NCBI GenBank assembly: GCA_016795245.1
Contig: JAEUIA010000099.1
Location: 1 to 48,983, forward strand
Length of the DNA stretch: 48,983 bases
Source: Planctomycetota bacterium
Lineage (GTDB): Bacteria; Planctomycetota; UBA1135; GCA-002686595
Direction of reading: 5' to 3'
In this document: positions 1 to 7,927 of the stretch, in pieces
Layout of the letters: each line of letters starts with the position of its first letter
Numbering within the stretch: position 1 is the first letter of the stretch
Translations under genes and position numbers: made by a program
The notes under the pieces: model-generated
Seen by the model: the letters and a program-made list of their open reading frames with translations, nothing else
What the model was told of the DNA's origin: nothing
Databases searched by the model: none

Positions 1-55
1 CGGCGCGCGGTTTGCCGGTGGCGAGCGGTTTCAAGCCGGCGAGTTTGCACCACAT

Positions 56-81
56 GAGCCTGGCTCCGTACGGTCAAACTC
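56..81 (+). repeat. Short dispersed repeat, copy 1
   Basis: The 26-bp stretch begins with the small palindrome GAGCCTGGCTC and continues CCGTACGGTCAAACTC. A diverged direct copy lies at 122-147 and an inverted copy at 48954-48979. No gene is seen in bases 1-145. The function is unknown. Confidence 0.6.
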
Positions 82-121
82 AGCCAGCCAACGCAACTAC
101 AACACCGAAAACGGCGGAGTG

Positions 122-147
122 GAGCCTGACTCCGTAGCGTCAGTCTC
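122..147 (+). repeat. Short dispersed repeat, copy 2, touching the aldolase stop codon
   Basis: It starts GAGCCTGACTCC and keeps the same layout as the copy at 56-81, 66 bp away, with several substitutions. Its last bases overlap the stop codon of the leftward aldolase gene (146-148), so it lies at that gene's 3' end. It could act at transcription termination or simply be a dispersed repeat. Confidence 0.5.
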
Positions 148-1174
148 AGACCGACGCGAACTCCTTCTCGAGCTTGTCGCTGTACTTCCCGCTGCGCGCG
201 AGGCCGTTCAGCTTGGCGCGACCGTAGAAGACCTTCTGTGCCGCGGCCACGTTCTTGTCCTGACCGCGCCAGGCTGCGAGTGCTTCTTCCTGCAAGGCGC
301 GTCCGTAGCTGAACGACAATTGCCACGGCAAGGGACCGCTCGCGTTCATCGCGTTCAGGTGCGCCGTGGCTTTGGCGCTCGACTGTCCGCCGGACAGGAA
401 CACGATGCCCGGTACCGCCGCCGGCACCGTGCGGCGCAGGCATTCGAGCGTCATCGCGGCCGTGTCCTCGACCGAAGCCTGCTTCTTGCACTTCTTGCCG
501 GACACGACCATGTTCGGCTTCAAGAGCATCTCTTCGAGCACCACGCAGTGGTCGTACAGCGCGTCGAAGACCTCGTGCAGCGTCATCGTCGTGACCGCCA
601 TGCAGCGCTCGATCGTGTTGTCGGCGTCCATGAGCACTTCCGGCTCGACGATCGGCACGATGTTCTGCTCCTGGCACAGAGCCGCGTAGTTCGCGAGCAG
701 GCGCGCGTTCTCCTGGATGTTCGCGAGCGTCGGCAGCCCGTCTCCGATCGTGATCACCGCGCGCCACTTGGCGAAGCGCGCGCCCAGGCCGTAGTACTCC
801 TTCAAGCGCTCGCGCAGACCGTCGAGTCCTTGCGTGACTTTCTCTTCGGGAGCGCCCGTCATCGCCACCGTGCCGGCGTCGACCTTGATGCCCGGGATCG
901 AGCCGGCCTTCTGCAGCACCTTCGCGAACGGCGTTCCGTCGCGGCCTTTCTGGCGGAGGGTCTCGTCGTACAGGATCACGCCGCTGATGTAGTCGCCGAA
1001 GCCCTTGGTCGTGAACAGCAGGTCGCGGTAGTTGCGGCGGTTCTCCTCCGTATTCTCGACCTTGATCACGTTGAAGCGCTTCGCGATGGTGCCGGTGCTC
1101 TCGTCGGCGGCGAGGATGCCCTTCTTCGGCGCGACCAGCGCCTGAGCGATCTTCTGCATATCCGTCTGTTTCAT
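146..1174 (-). CDS. fba: Class I fructose-bisphosphate aldolase
   Basis: The 342-residue cytosolic enzyme should cleave fructose-1,6-bisphosphate to dihydroxyacetone phosphate and glyceraldehyde-3-phosphate through a Schiff-base lysine. The N-terminus carries the family signature GILAADESTGTIAKRF. Later blocks include FAKWRAVI, VPIVEPEVLMD, the Schiff-base region LLKPNMV and the C-terminal FLSGGQS. The length is normal for the eukaryote-like class I family. The ATG at 1174 was chosen because the family N-terminus starts here, although the frame stays open upstream. A purine-rich GAAGAGAAAG precedes it. The next gene upstream, read in the same direction, ends at 1270. The assignment is firm; only the short-chain versus classical subfamily is unresolved. 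Confidence 0.95.
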   Translation of the reverse strand: MKQTDMQKIAQALVAPKKGILAADESTGTIAKRFNVIKVENTEENRRNYRDLLFTTKGFGDYISGVILYDETLRQKGRDGTPFAKVLQKAGSIPGIKVDAGTVAMTGAPEEKVTQGLDGLRERLKEYYGLGARFAKWRAVITIGDGLPTLANIQENARLLANYAALCQEQNIVPIVEPEVLMDADNTIERCMAVTTMTLHEVFDALYDHCVVLEEMLLKPNMVVSGKKCKKQASVEDTAAMTLECLRRTVPAAVPGIVFLSGGQSSAKATAHLNAMNASGPLPWQLSFSYGRALQEEALAAWRGQDKNVAAAQKVFYGRAKLNGLARSGKYSDKLEKEFASV

Positions 1175-1269
1175 GATTCGTCTTTCTCTTCGGAGGGTGG
1201 GCTCGTGGGTGGGGGGATGAGTCGTCGATGCGCAAACAGCACGCGTGAGCCGTCGCTCCAACGTGTGCG

Positions 1270-2421
1270 CTAGTGTGGCGTTTTCGGAGGCGTCTGTGGA
1301 GTCGCTTGCAGCGCACCGAGCTCTTCCAGCGCGCCGAACAAAGCCGCACGCACGGCGCGCGCATCGCTCACGAGCGTCGCGCGCCGGCGCTGTCCGGCCG
1401 GAAAAGGCGAATCCGGGCCCTTGCAGCGCTCGGTCCAGGCCTCCAGGAATGCATCGCGCTGCGCGGGCGCAGGCAGACGCTTGAGCATCGCCTCGGGGGT
1501 CGAAGCGCAGTCTTCCCACAAGGCGTGGAGGTTGTCGAGGATGCCCCCGTAACCGTCGTCGAGCGCTGCATCGCCGACGAGATACGTGCGCGCCACTGCC
1601 GTGCGCAGCGCGCGATGGCGGTAGTAGGGCATGAACGCGTCGCCGAGTTGCTTGTAGATTCCCGCGTGGTAGTGGCTCGGGATCGGCGCCACCCACTCGG
1701 GGTGCGGACCCAACAGATCGTGGACGAGTCCGAGCACGTCGACGTCGGGCATCTCGAACTCAGTGCCCGATGCGTACGCCTCGTAGAGCGTGATGCGCGG
1801 GTACACGCCCCCGGCGCGGTCGGTGTACGCATGACCGAAGGCCGTCGCCGCGCGCGCGTAGCTGCGATCGTCGAGCGCGCGTTCGACGAGCGCCTCGCAC
1901 AAATCCAGATCCGGCGCGAAGCCCGCGAGCGCATTCTCGAACACGCGCTGCAACTCGTCGCTCGCGCGCAGGCGCACGACCTCGCCCGAAGCCCAGTCGT
2001 ACGCGAAGGCCGCCTGCAGCGCGCGCGGCTGGATGCGCGCGAGGATCGACTTCTGCGCGCTCACGACTTCGCGCGCTTTGAGATCCAACCAGCGGCGCGG
2101 GATCGGCTGGCCCGGAGCGAGTTGAACGGGATCGTAGAAAGCCGGTCTCTGCGCGTACTCCCAGGTCGCGGGGTCGCGGTCCTGCGTGCGCTTGAGGAAG
2201 GCGATCAGCGAACTTTGGAACGTGCCGGACTGCTCGACGAAGAGCGACATCAAATCGAGCACGTCTTTTTTCGAGCTGCTCGAGAGTTTTGCGAACGCGG
2301 TGCGCGCGCGGGCGTCCTCGGCGACCTGGGTCTGGGCCGTGGGCTGGACGACGCCGCCCTCGGGCGCGGAATGCGGGTGGGGGAGCGCAGCGAGGAGCGC
2401 GAGCAGGGCGGAGGGGAACAC
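1270..2421 (-). CDS. Hypothetical secreted protein, 383 aa
   Basis: I do not recognise this family. The N-terminus (GTG start, MFPSALLALLAALPHPHSA) resembles a short signal peptide with an Ala-X-Ala-like end, so export is likely. The mature part is mixed alpha-helical, rich in Ala, Arg and Asp, with no transmembrane segment, no cysteine-rich motif and no recognisable catalytic motif. A tract around residues 190-270 is rich in Tyr and His (TLYEAYASGTEFEMPDVDV, then SHYHAGIYKQLGDAF). It lies upstream of fba in the same direction with about 95 bases between, so co-transcription is possible. No ATG, GTG or TTG was found in frame just upstream of this start. Confidence 0.6.
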   Translation of the reverse strand: MFPSALLALLAALPHPHSAPEGGVVQPTAQTQVAEDARARTAFAKLSSSSKKDVLDLMSLFVEQSGTFQSSLIAFLKRTQDRDPATWEYAQRPAFYDPVQLAPGQPIPRRWLDLKAREVVSAQKSILARIQPRALQAAFAYDWASGEVVRLRASDELQRVFENALAGFAPDLDLCEALVERALDDRSYARAATAFGHAYTDRAGGVYPRITLYEAYASGTEFEMPDVDVLGLVHDLLGPHPEWVAPIPSHYHAGIYKQLGDAFMPYYRHRALRTAVARTYLVGDAALDDGYGGILDNLHALWEDCASTPEAMLKRLPAPAQRDAFLEAWTERCKGPDSPFPAGQRRRATLVSDARAVRAALFGALEELGALQATPQTPPKTPH

Positions 2422-2948
2422 GGGCGCGGATGAGGATGCGCGCCCCGCGCCTTGCGCGCAAGACGCCCAGGGTACTGGCTACCTTCGTTGGTCGCGTCTC
2501 GAGCCACCCCCGTGGGAGCCTCGGAAGGGGCTCCCGGGAGTCGCCGACCCGGCCTGGGAGGGCGCCATCGGGGTCGAACACCAGACGACCAGCGGAGGGA
2601 GCCAGTGCCCTGGAAAGACAGGGGGCGGCCCCCGCAAGGAACCGCCCCCTGCGGGGTGGCAAGACCGATTGCTCCACGCGGGCGTTTCTCCCGTGCGATG
2701 CCACCGGCAGGCTCGTCCGGTTTCCCGGCCGAAATCTCGTCTCTTCCCCGCGCGGGCGCACCGGCCACAATCCTCCTCCGGGCTTCTCGCGCACCGCCGG
2801 CACCGCAATTCCGACGGCGCACCCGGGTCCCTAGGGCCATGGAGGATCGTCGACGCACCCGGAAGAGCCGGGACTTCTTCGAACCAGGGAAATCTACCCC
2901 GGCCTCGCAGCCGGCGTGGAGCAGCGCCCTGAAATTGCGGCGCAGCGC
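2422..2948. other. Intergenic region with GC-rich hairpins, no gene recognised
   Basis: This 527-base gap lies downstream of pcnB and upstream of the secreted protein, both leftward. It holds two short inverted repeats: GGGAGCC/GGGCTCCC near 2513-2541, and GGGGGCGG/CCGCCCCC near 2620-2650. Either may be a structured 3' end for pcnB, although neither is followed by a clear T-run. Open frames here are Arg/Pro-rich on every frame, as expected by chance at this GC content. Confidence 0.5.
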
Positions 2949-4352
2949 TCAGCCCGCGGTCGGCGCAGGTTTTCCGCCCGCACTCGCGTCCCCGCCCGTG
3001 CGCGGCTTGCGGCGGCGACGGCGGCGTTTGCCTGAACCCTCGGCTTCCAGCTCGCTCTTCGGCGCGCTGAGAGCGAGGCGATGGCGCTCTTTCCAGCCTT
3101 CGTAGATGTCCCAGCCTTGTCCGCGCGCGGCCATGCGCAGGCGGAACAGCGCGAGGCTGTCGGGGAAATCCTCGCTGCGCAGGAACGCGAGCGGGCGGAA
3201 GCGTTTGGTCGAAGTCTGCACGAAGCGGCGTTGCAAGAGGATGATCTTGCGCGCGCGCATCGTCTCGCGCCGCGGCAGGCGCGTCGCGAGACCGACGGGC
3301 ACGAGCACTTCGGCCGTCACGGTGACGAGGTCCGGCGCCTTGCCTTTCATCTCGCGCGTCGCGGGGTCGGCCTCGCGTTCGATGATGCGCAGGTAGAGCA
3401 ACGCGATGCACACCGAAGTCGACGGCAGGTAACCCTGGTGCACGTCGGAATCGAGGGCTTCGAGCAGGCGCCAGAAAGAACCGGCGCGGGTCTGTGCCTG
3501 ACTGTCGTCCTTCGCGCCCAGGTAGCGATCGATCGCGGGCAGGATCACGGCCAATGCGCCGCACGCGCGCAACATGCGGAAAGCGCCGAGCGCGGTGCCC
3601 GAACGCATCAAGCGCAGGATCTCCTCCAACACCCGCGGCGGCGCGGAGCGCGAGAGTCGCGGCGCGATCGCGATCATCGCGTTCCAGGTGTCGTCGTCGA
3701 TGCGGAAGCCGAGGCGCGTCGCGAACTTGACGGCGCGCAGGATGCGCACGGGGTCTTCGGCGAGTCGTGTATGCGGATCGCCGATCGTGCGCAACACGCC
3801 GTGCTCGAGGTCTTCGAGCCCACCGACGTAATCGATCACGGTGCGCTTCGTCGGATCGAGGAACAGCGCGTTGACGGTGAAGTCGCGGCGGCGCGCGTCT
3901 TCTTCGGCGTTGCCGAACACGTTGTCCTCGGTGATCAAGAGATCGTCGAGATCGCGCTTCGCATCCTCGACCGCGTCACCCGTGTCGTTCTCGCTCTCGC
4001 GCGGTTCGGGATCTCGGCGGAAGGTCGCCGTCTCGATGATGTGATCGCCGTACTGGATGTGCACCAGCTTGAAACGCCGGCCGATGATGCGGCCGTTGCG
4101 GAAGAGGCGCTTGATCTGGCGCGGGTGGGCGTCGCTGGCGACGTCGAAATCCTTCGGGGTGCGGCCGATCAGGAGATCGCGCACACAACCGCCGACGAGG
4201 TAGGCCTGGTGGCCCTCGCGTTCGAGCCGCGCGATCACGCGCAGGGCGTCGGGGTCGAGCATCTCGGGCGGGATCGAGTCGGCGGTGATCGTGCGCGGCG
4301 AACTGCGGGTGGGGGAGGCGCCGGCCTGGCGGCGATCATTGGACTTGGGCAT
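2949..4352 (-). CDS. pcnB: Poly(A) polymerase / tRNA nucleotidyltransferase family protein
   Basis: The 467-residue protein belongs to the class II Pol-beta nucleotidyltransferase superfamily, which adds A residues to RNA 3' ends or CCA to tRNA. The head domain shows YLVGGCVRDLLIG (about 51-63), the metal-binding pair in KDFDVAS (D68, D70) and RRRDFTVNALFLDP. The RNA-binding region follows with RLAEDPVRILRAVKFATRLGF. The C-terminal tail is strongly basic (KRRRRRRKP), as in PcnB-type polymerases. The three tRNAs here all encode CCA, consistent with polyadenylation rather than essential CCA addition, but this does not prove it. ATG at 4352 was chosen because the upstream in-frame extension runs toward the tRNA-Trp gene and lacks family similarity. 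Confidence 0.88.
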   Translation of the reverse strand: MPKSNDRRQAGASPTRSSPRTITADSIPPEMLDPDALRVIARLEREGHQAYLVGGCVRDLLIGRTPKDFDVASDAHPRQIKRLFRNGRIIGRRFKLVHIQYGDHIIETATFRRDPEPRESENDTGDAVEDAKRDLDDLLITEDNVFGNAEEDARRRDFTVNALFLDPTKRTVIDYVGGLEDLEHGVLRTIGDPHTRLAEDPVRILRAVKFATRLGFRIDDDTWNAMIAIAPRLSRSAPPRVLEEILRLMRSGTALGAFRMLRACGALAVILPAIDRYLGAKDDSQAQTRAGSFWRLLEALDSDVHQGYLPSTSVCIALLYLRIIEREADPATREMKGKAPDLVTVTAEVLVPVGLATRLPRRETMRARKIILLQRRFVQTSTKRFRPLAFLRSEDFPDSLALFRLRMAARGQGWDIYEGWKERHRLALSAPKSELEAEGSGKRRRRRRKPRTGGDASAGGKPAPTAG

Positions 4353-4474
4353 GCAACTGTAGAGAGTGGCGCGAACGGCACCCGCAGACAATGGGCGAGT
4401 CGGGCGGACGCGACTTACGGACGCGCAGCTTGCCCGCCCCGAGCCGTGCGGGTACCTTCCTCGCCCCTCCACGG

Positions 4475-4551
4475 AGGGGAGTAGCTCCAACGGTTAGAGC
4501 GACTGATTCCAAATCAGTAGGTTCTGGGTTCGAATCCCAGCTCCCCTGCCA
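4475..4551 (+). tRNA. trpT: tRNA-Trp (CCA anticodon)
   Basis: The cloverleaf reads directly. Acceptor AGGGGAG pairs with CTCCCCT. The anticodon stem ACTGA/TCAGT encloses loop TTCCAAA with anticodon CCA at 4509-4511. The T arm is CTGGG-TTCGAAT-CCCAG. The terminal CCA is encoded (4549-4551). It sits between divergent pcnB and rsmG. Confidence 0.96.
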
Positions 4552-4608
4552 CCCTGGAGCGCGAAACGCGCGCGACCGAAAGCCCGCGCTGTCCACCCCC
4601 AAGATCCG

Positions 4609-5376
4609 ATGAGCGGCCGCAAAGATCCGACCGAAACCCCCGGAGACGACGAGAATACCGGGGAGTCCGAAGCCGAGTCCGCCGATCTCGCGGGGCGACC
4701 GGATACGCCTGTTCCTTCGTTGGACGAGCTGCGCTCGGCGATGGACTGGGCCTTCGAGGGCGAGGAGATCAAGCCCGAGATCCTGAACCTGTTCGCGCAG
4801 CACGCGCGCCTCCTGCTCGAGCACAACCGCAACGTGAATCTGACTTCGATCGTCGATCCGAAGGAAGTGGCGGCCAAGCACTACCTCGATTCGTGGCGCG
4901 TCACGCGCTTCATTTCGTTGTACGGCAAGTCGGTGATGGATCTCGGTTCGGGTGCGGGCTTTCCCGGATTGCCGGTGGCGATGGGTGAGCGCATGGTGCG
5001 CGTGACGCTGGTCGATTCGACGCAGAAGCGCGTCGACTTCCTGCAGGCTTCGATCGATGCGTTGGGCGTCACGAACGCGTCCGCGGTGTGGGCGCGGGCG
5101 GAAGACCACCTGGCGCGCAACAACTACGATGTGGTGCTCGCGCGCGCGGTGAGTTCGGTGCGCGAAAACGTGCGCACGCTGCGCAAGGTGCGGCACAGTC
5201 ACAAGGATCTGGTGATGTTGAAAGGCCCGTCCTGGTCGCGTGAAGTGCGCGCGGGCGAGCGCGAGGCCGAGCGGCTCGGGTTCAAGCTCGACACGGTGAT
5301 GGAGCACAAACTCCCGGGTGAGATGGGGGATCGCGCGATCCTCGTGTACCGCGCGCCGGGCGGGCTCGGGAGCTGA
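4609..5376 (+). CDS. rsmG: 16S rRNA (guanine-N7)-methyltransferase RsmG
   Basis: This SAM-dependent enzyme methylates N7 of G527 (E. coli numbering) in 16S rRNA. The translation shows the family block HNRNVNLTSI, then HYLDS, the SAM-binding loop VMDLGSGAGFPGLPVA (about 109-124), VDSTQKRVDFL and the later ARAVSSV motif. At 255 residues it is longer than the usual 205-215, because of an acidic Asp/Glu/Thr-rich N-terminal extension of about 35 residues. The ATG at 4609 follows the tRNA-Trp 3' end by 57 bases, so the gene may be transcribed with the tRNA. No partner genes gidA/mnmG or parAB are adjacent. Confidence 0.93.
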   Translation: MSGRKDPTETPGDDENTGESEAESADLAGRPDTPVPSLDELRSAMDWAFEGEEIKPEILNLFAQHARLLLEHNRNVNLTSIVDPKEVAAKHYLDSWRVTRFISLYGKSVMDLGSGAGFPGLPVAMGERMVRVTLVDSTQKRVDFLQASIDALGVTNASAVWARAEDHLARNNYDVVLARAVSSVRENVRTLRKVRHSHKDLVMLKGPSWSREVRAGEREAERLGFKLDTVMEHKLPGEMGDRAILVYRAPGGLGS

Positions 5377-5587
5377 ACTCGAGCGGTTCGAACTCGAAGC
5401 GAGCCGCGCTCCTTCTGCGCCGATACCGAAGTGTGCGACTGCCGCACGGAGCGTTCGTTCAGCGCTAGAAGACCGACACCGGATGCAATCCGCCGGAGAA
5501 TTCGGCCGAACCGTTTTTCGACGCGACGACCGAAGCTCGAGGCCGTTCCCCACGCACCACGCACCGCCTCGCAGAGCAGCAACCTCT

Positions 5588-6034
5588 GTCCCACCCCGCT
5601 GCGATAGAAAACCGACATCCTCCTACCCCGCCCCCCAGTCTTTCCCTGAACTCGGGGTTCGAGCCGCGCGGTACTCCGCGCGACTCGAACCCCGAGTCGG
5701 CGCTGCGAAGCACGCCTGCGAATGCCGTTGCTTCGCAGCTTGCTTCGCGCTTCCTTCTTCTGCCTCGCGCTGCGTGAGGTCGACCGCAGAAGAACGGACT
5801 GCTGTGGATCTCGGCGATCACAGCCGGTCAACTCTCCCCGTGACCCCACAGCGCGCGAAGCAGAAGAAGGAAGCGCGAGGCAAACAGAAGAGCAACGGCA
5901 TTCGCAGGCGTGCTTCCGCAGCGCCGACTCGGGATTCGAGTCGCGCGGAGTACCGCGCGGCTCGAACCCCGAGTTCAGGGAAAAACTGGGGGGCGGGGTA
6001 GGAGGATGTCGGTCTGGAATCGCACTGGGGTGGG
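5588..6034. repeat. Long inverted repeat (about 186-bp arms) with nested hairpins
   Basis: The left arm 5588-5772 is the near-exact reverse complement of the right arm 5849-6034, with a 76-base spacer. Both start outward with GTCCCACCCC and share ACCGACATCCTCCTACCCCG and CGCCTGCGAATGCCGTTGC (allowing for strand). Each arm contains its own 48-base hairpin, 5650-5697 and 5927-5974. These have 22-bp stems opening ACTCGGGGTTCGAG or a one-base variant, and TACT or its complement in the loop. Small differences between arms cluster near the inner end. No transposase lies nearby. It could be a non-autonomous element, a cruciform-forming repeat, or transcribed RNA folding into a very long stem. Confidence 0.8.
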
Positions 6035-6058
6035 ACGGCGGGGGGGGCGACCGGTTGC

Positions 6059-6289
6059 GGATACAGTGCCTGGATCGAAACTTCGATATTCGCGGCGCGG
6101 CTGGTTCGCGCTGCCGCCTCGGGCTACGGCGCCTGGATCAAGATCTCGACAATCGCGGTTGCCTGCCTCGCGCTCTCGCCTTGGCCTTCGCTTGCCAGCG
6201 CGGACGGCGCGAACCTGCCGCGTGGCGAATCTCGGGATACGGTGCCTGGATCGAAACTTCGAGATTCGCGGCGCGGCTGCTTCGCGCTG
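6059..6289. repeat. Three-copy repeat of about 55 bp
   Basis: Units at 6059-6113 and 6235-6289 match at about 52 of 55 positions. Both begin GGATAC-R-GTGCCTGGATCG and end TTCGCGCTG. A more diverged middle copy at 6122-6175 begins GGCTACGGCGCCTGGATC. Unit spacing is uneven and there are no uniform spacers, so this is not a CRISPR. The third copy is in a different reading frame from the first two, which argues against one present-day coding sequence. Confidence 0.7.
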
Positions 6290-6363
6290 TCGCTTTGGGC
6301 TTCTCGCACGCGGTCCGTCGCGTCGAACGCGGCGCGCCGCAAACTCGCAGTCCGCGAGGAAAG

Positions 6364-6451
6364 TGGTGCCCGAGGGGGGGGTCGAACCCCCAATCTCGTT
6401 AAGAGAACTAGGACCTGAACCTAGCGCGTCTGCCAATTCCGCCACCCGGGC
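6364..6451 (-). tRNA. tRNA-Leu (CAG anticodon)
   Basis: On the minus strand the acceptor GCCCGGG pairs with CTCGGGC, followed by discriminator A and an encoded CCA (6364-6366). The anticodon stem CTAGG/CCTAG encloses loop TTCAGGT with anticodon CAG. A long variable arm (TCTCTTAACGAGA) is present, as expected for a class II tRNA. The T arm contains GGGGGTTCGACCCCC. Confidence 0.95.
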
Positions 6452-6520
6452 ACGGGGGTCGAGGGCGAGCAAGATACGTTCGGGTTGCGCTCGGAGTCAA
6501 CAGCCGAGGAGCGCGCCCTC

Positions 6521-7927
6521 TCAACCGGCGGTGACGCTCACCCCGTCGACGAGCGCATAGGGCGCGCGCGCCGAGCCTGAACAGCGTTCGCTCGCCGAGG
6601 ACAGGGCCAGGATGCGCTGCAAGAGATCGAAGGCGTTGCCCGAGAGCAAGGTCTCCTTGAGCGAGCGCACGACGACGCCGTTTTCGATCCAGCGCGCCGA
6701 TTTCGCCACACCCGAAAAATCTCCCGAAGCCGGATCGACGCTGCCCGAGAAGCGCTGCACGAAGAGTCCGCGGCCCAACGTGCGCTCTAGATCGGCACGC
6801 GAACCGCCGCGACCGGGTGCGAGCACCAGAGCATGCGGGCCCAGGCCCGGCACGGAACGCGGACCGCCGCGTGCGTGACCGGTCGAGGTGCGGCCTTCGA
6901 CGGCCGCGGCGTAGCCGTTGTAGAGGAAGCTCTGCAGGACACCGTGCGCGACGATGGGGAAGCGCACGGCCGGTTGTCCTTCGCGATCGAAGGCGCCAGC
7001 ACCGGCGAGTTCGCGATCGGTGGGATCGTCGGTGAGGTCGAAACCCTCGAACGCGATGCGTTGCTGGAGCTTCTGTGCCAGCGCTGAGCGACCGCGCTGA
7101 ACCGCGATGGCGCTCGCCGCCGAGACGAGCGGCGCGACGAACAGTTCGAGCACGGCGTCGGGCGCGAACAGCACCGGGCCCTTGTAGCTCTCGGCGCGCC
7201 CGGCGTTCAGGTTGCCCAGGGCGACGCTGGTGAATTCCTCGAGCATCGCGCTCAGCGCGGGCTCGATCGCATCCGCCGTGCGCAGCGCATCGCCGCCGTA
7301 GTGAAATCCGCCGACGTCCTCGCCGTCGATCGCCATGCCGAAGACGCCCAGGCTCAGCAAGGCGTCGCTCTCGGAGGCACGCGTGCCGTTCGAAGTGCGC
7401 ACGGCGTGCGACACGCGCGTCCATTCGCACGAGGCGTTGTCGATCGAGATGCGCGGATCGCGCGCGCGCACGCGCGACAGGATCGAAGCACCCAGATCGA
7501 CGACTTCGTCGACACCCAGAGCATCGATGGAGGCGTGCCAGAGCGGCGCGTGCGGCGCGAGCGCGCGCGTCGCGGGCAGGACGTTGGCCGTGTGCGGCGG
7601 CGCGGACTTCGAGAGCAACACGGCGTCGCGCGCGGTCGCCTCCAGCGCCGCGGGGTCGCCTTGATTCGTGGCCGCGAAACCCAGGCGCGCTTCGCGAAAG
7701 ACGCGCAGGCCCGTCGTCGCGCCGTCGTCGACCTGCGTGAGCTTCAAATCGCCCTTCTCGAAGCGCACGGCGATGGTCTCGGCGCGCGTGCCGTAGGCTT
7801 CGGCTTCGTCGGCGCCGGCCTTCAATGCCGCGTCGACGAGCGCATCACAACGCTCGAGGACGCGCGCTTCTTCGCGCGCCGTGTCGAACGGGATGTGGGT
7901 CTTGTGGTCCTGGGTGGTGGTCTTCAC
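6521..7927 (-). CDS. pmbA: PmbA/TldE metalloprotease-complex subunit
   Basis: At 468 residues this is the TldE (PmbA) half of the TldD/TldE protease heterodimer, which degrades unfolded peptides and matures some ribosomal peptide products. Family hallmarks include the N-terminal ADEAEAYGTRAETIAVRFEKGD region, the C-terminal GARSVPG-like block (GGPRSVPGLGPHALVLAPG) and the FSGSVDPASGDFSGVAKSARWIENG segment. It lacks the HExxxH metal site, as expected for TldE. The GTG start at 7927 overlaps the tldD stop codon (GTGA), implying translational coupling with tldD. Confidence 0.9.
   Translation of the reverse strand: MKTTTQDHKTHIPFDTAREEARVLERCDALVDAALKAGADEAEAYGTRAETIAVRFEKGDLKLTQVDDGATTGLRVFREARLGFAATNQGDPAALEATARDAVLLSKSAPPHTANVLPATRALAPHAPLWHASIDALGVDEVVDLGASILSRVRARDPRISIDNASCEWTRVSHAVRTSNGTRASESDALLSLGVFGMAIDGEDVGGFHYGGDALRTADAIEPALSAMLEEFTSVALGNLNAGRAESYKGPVLFAPDAVLELFVAPLVSAASAIAVQRGRSALAQKLQQRIAFEGFDLTDDPTDRELAGAGAFDREGQPAVRFPIVAHGVLQSFLYNGYAAAVEGRTSTGHARGGPRSVPGLGPHALVLAPGRGGSRADLERTLGRGLFVQRFSGSVDPASGDFSGVAKSARWIENGVVVRSLKETLLSGNAFDLLQRILALSSASERCSGSARAPYALVDGVSVTAG

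Larger units (their letters stand above)
5377..6363. other. Repeat-rich gene-free region
   Basis: This stretch of about 1 kb between rsmG and the leftward tRNA-Leu has no convincing gene. Every long open frame is Arg/Ser-rich and is mirrored on the opposite strand. It contains the large inverted repeat at 5588-6034 and the 55-bp repeat family at 6059-6289, described separately. Bases 5377-5587 hold no feature I can name. Confidence 0.6.

Noticed and set aside
5650..5974. T-arm-like GGTTCGA in the nested hairpins, suggesting tRNA remnants
   Set aside because: No acceptor or anticodon arm can be built; the resemblance comes from the palindrome itself.
6122..6210. Signal-peptide-like translation (KISTIAVACLALSPWPSLASA) inside the repeat region
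   Set aside because: There is no start codon (ATC in place of ATG), the frame breaks soon after, and the sequence is part of a repeat.
5588..6289. CRISPR array
   Set aside because: Repeats are few, unequal and without uniform spacers, and no cas gene is present.
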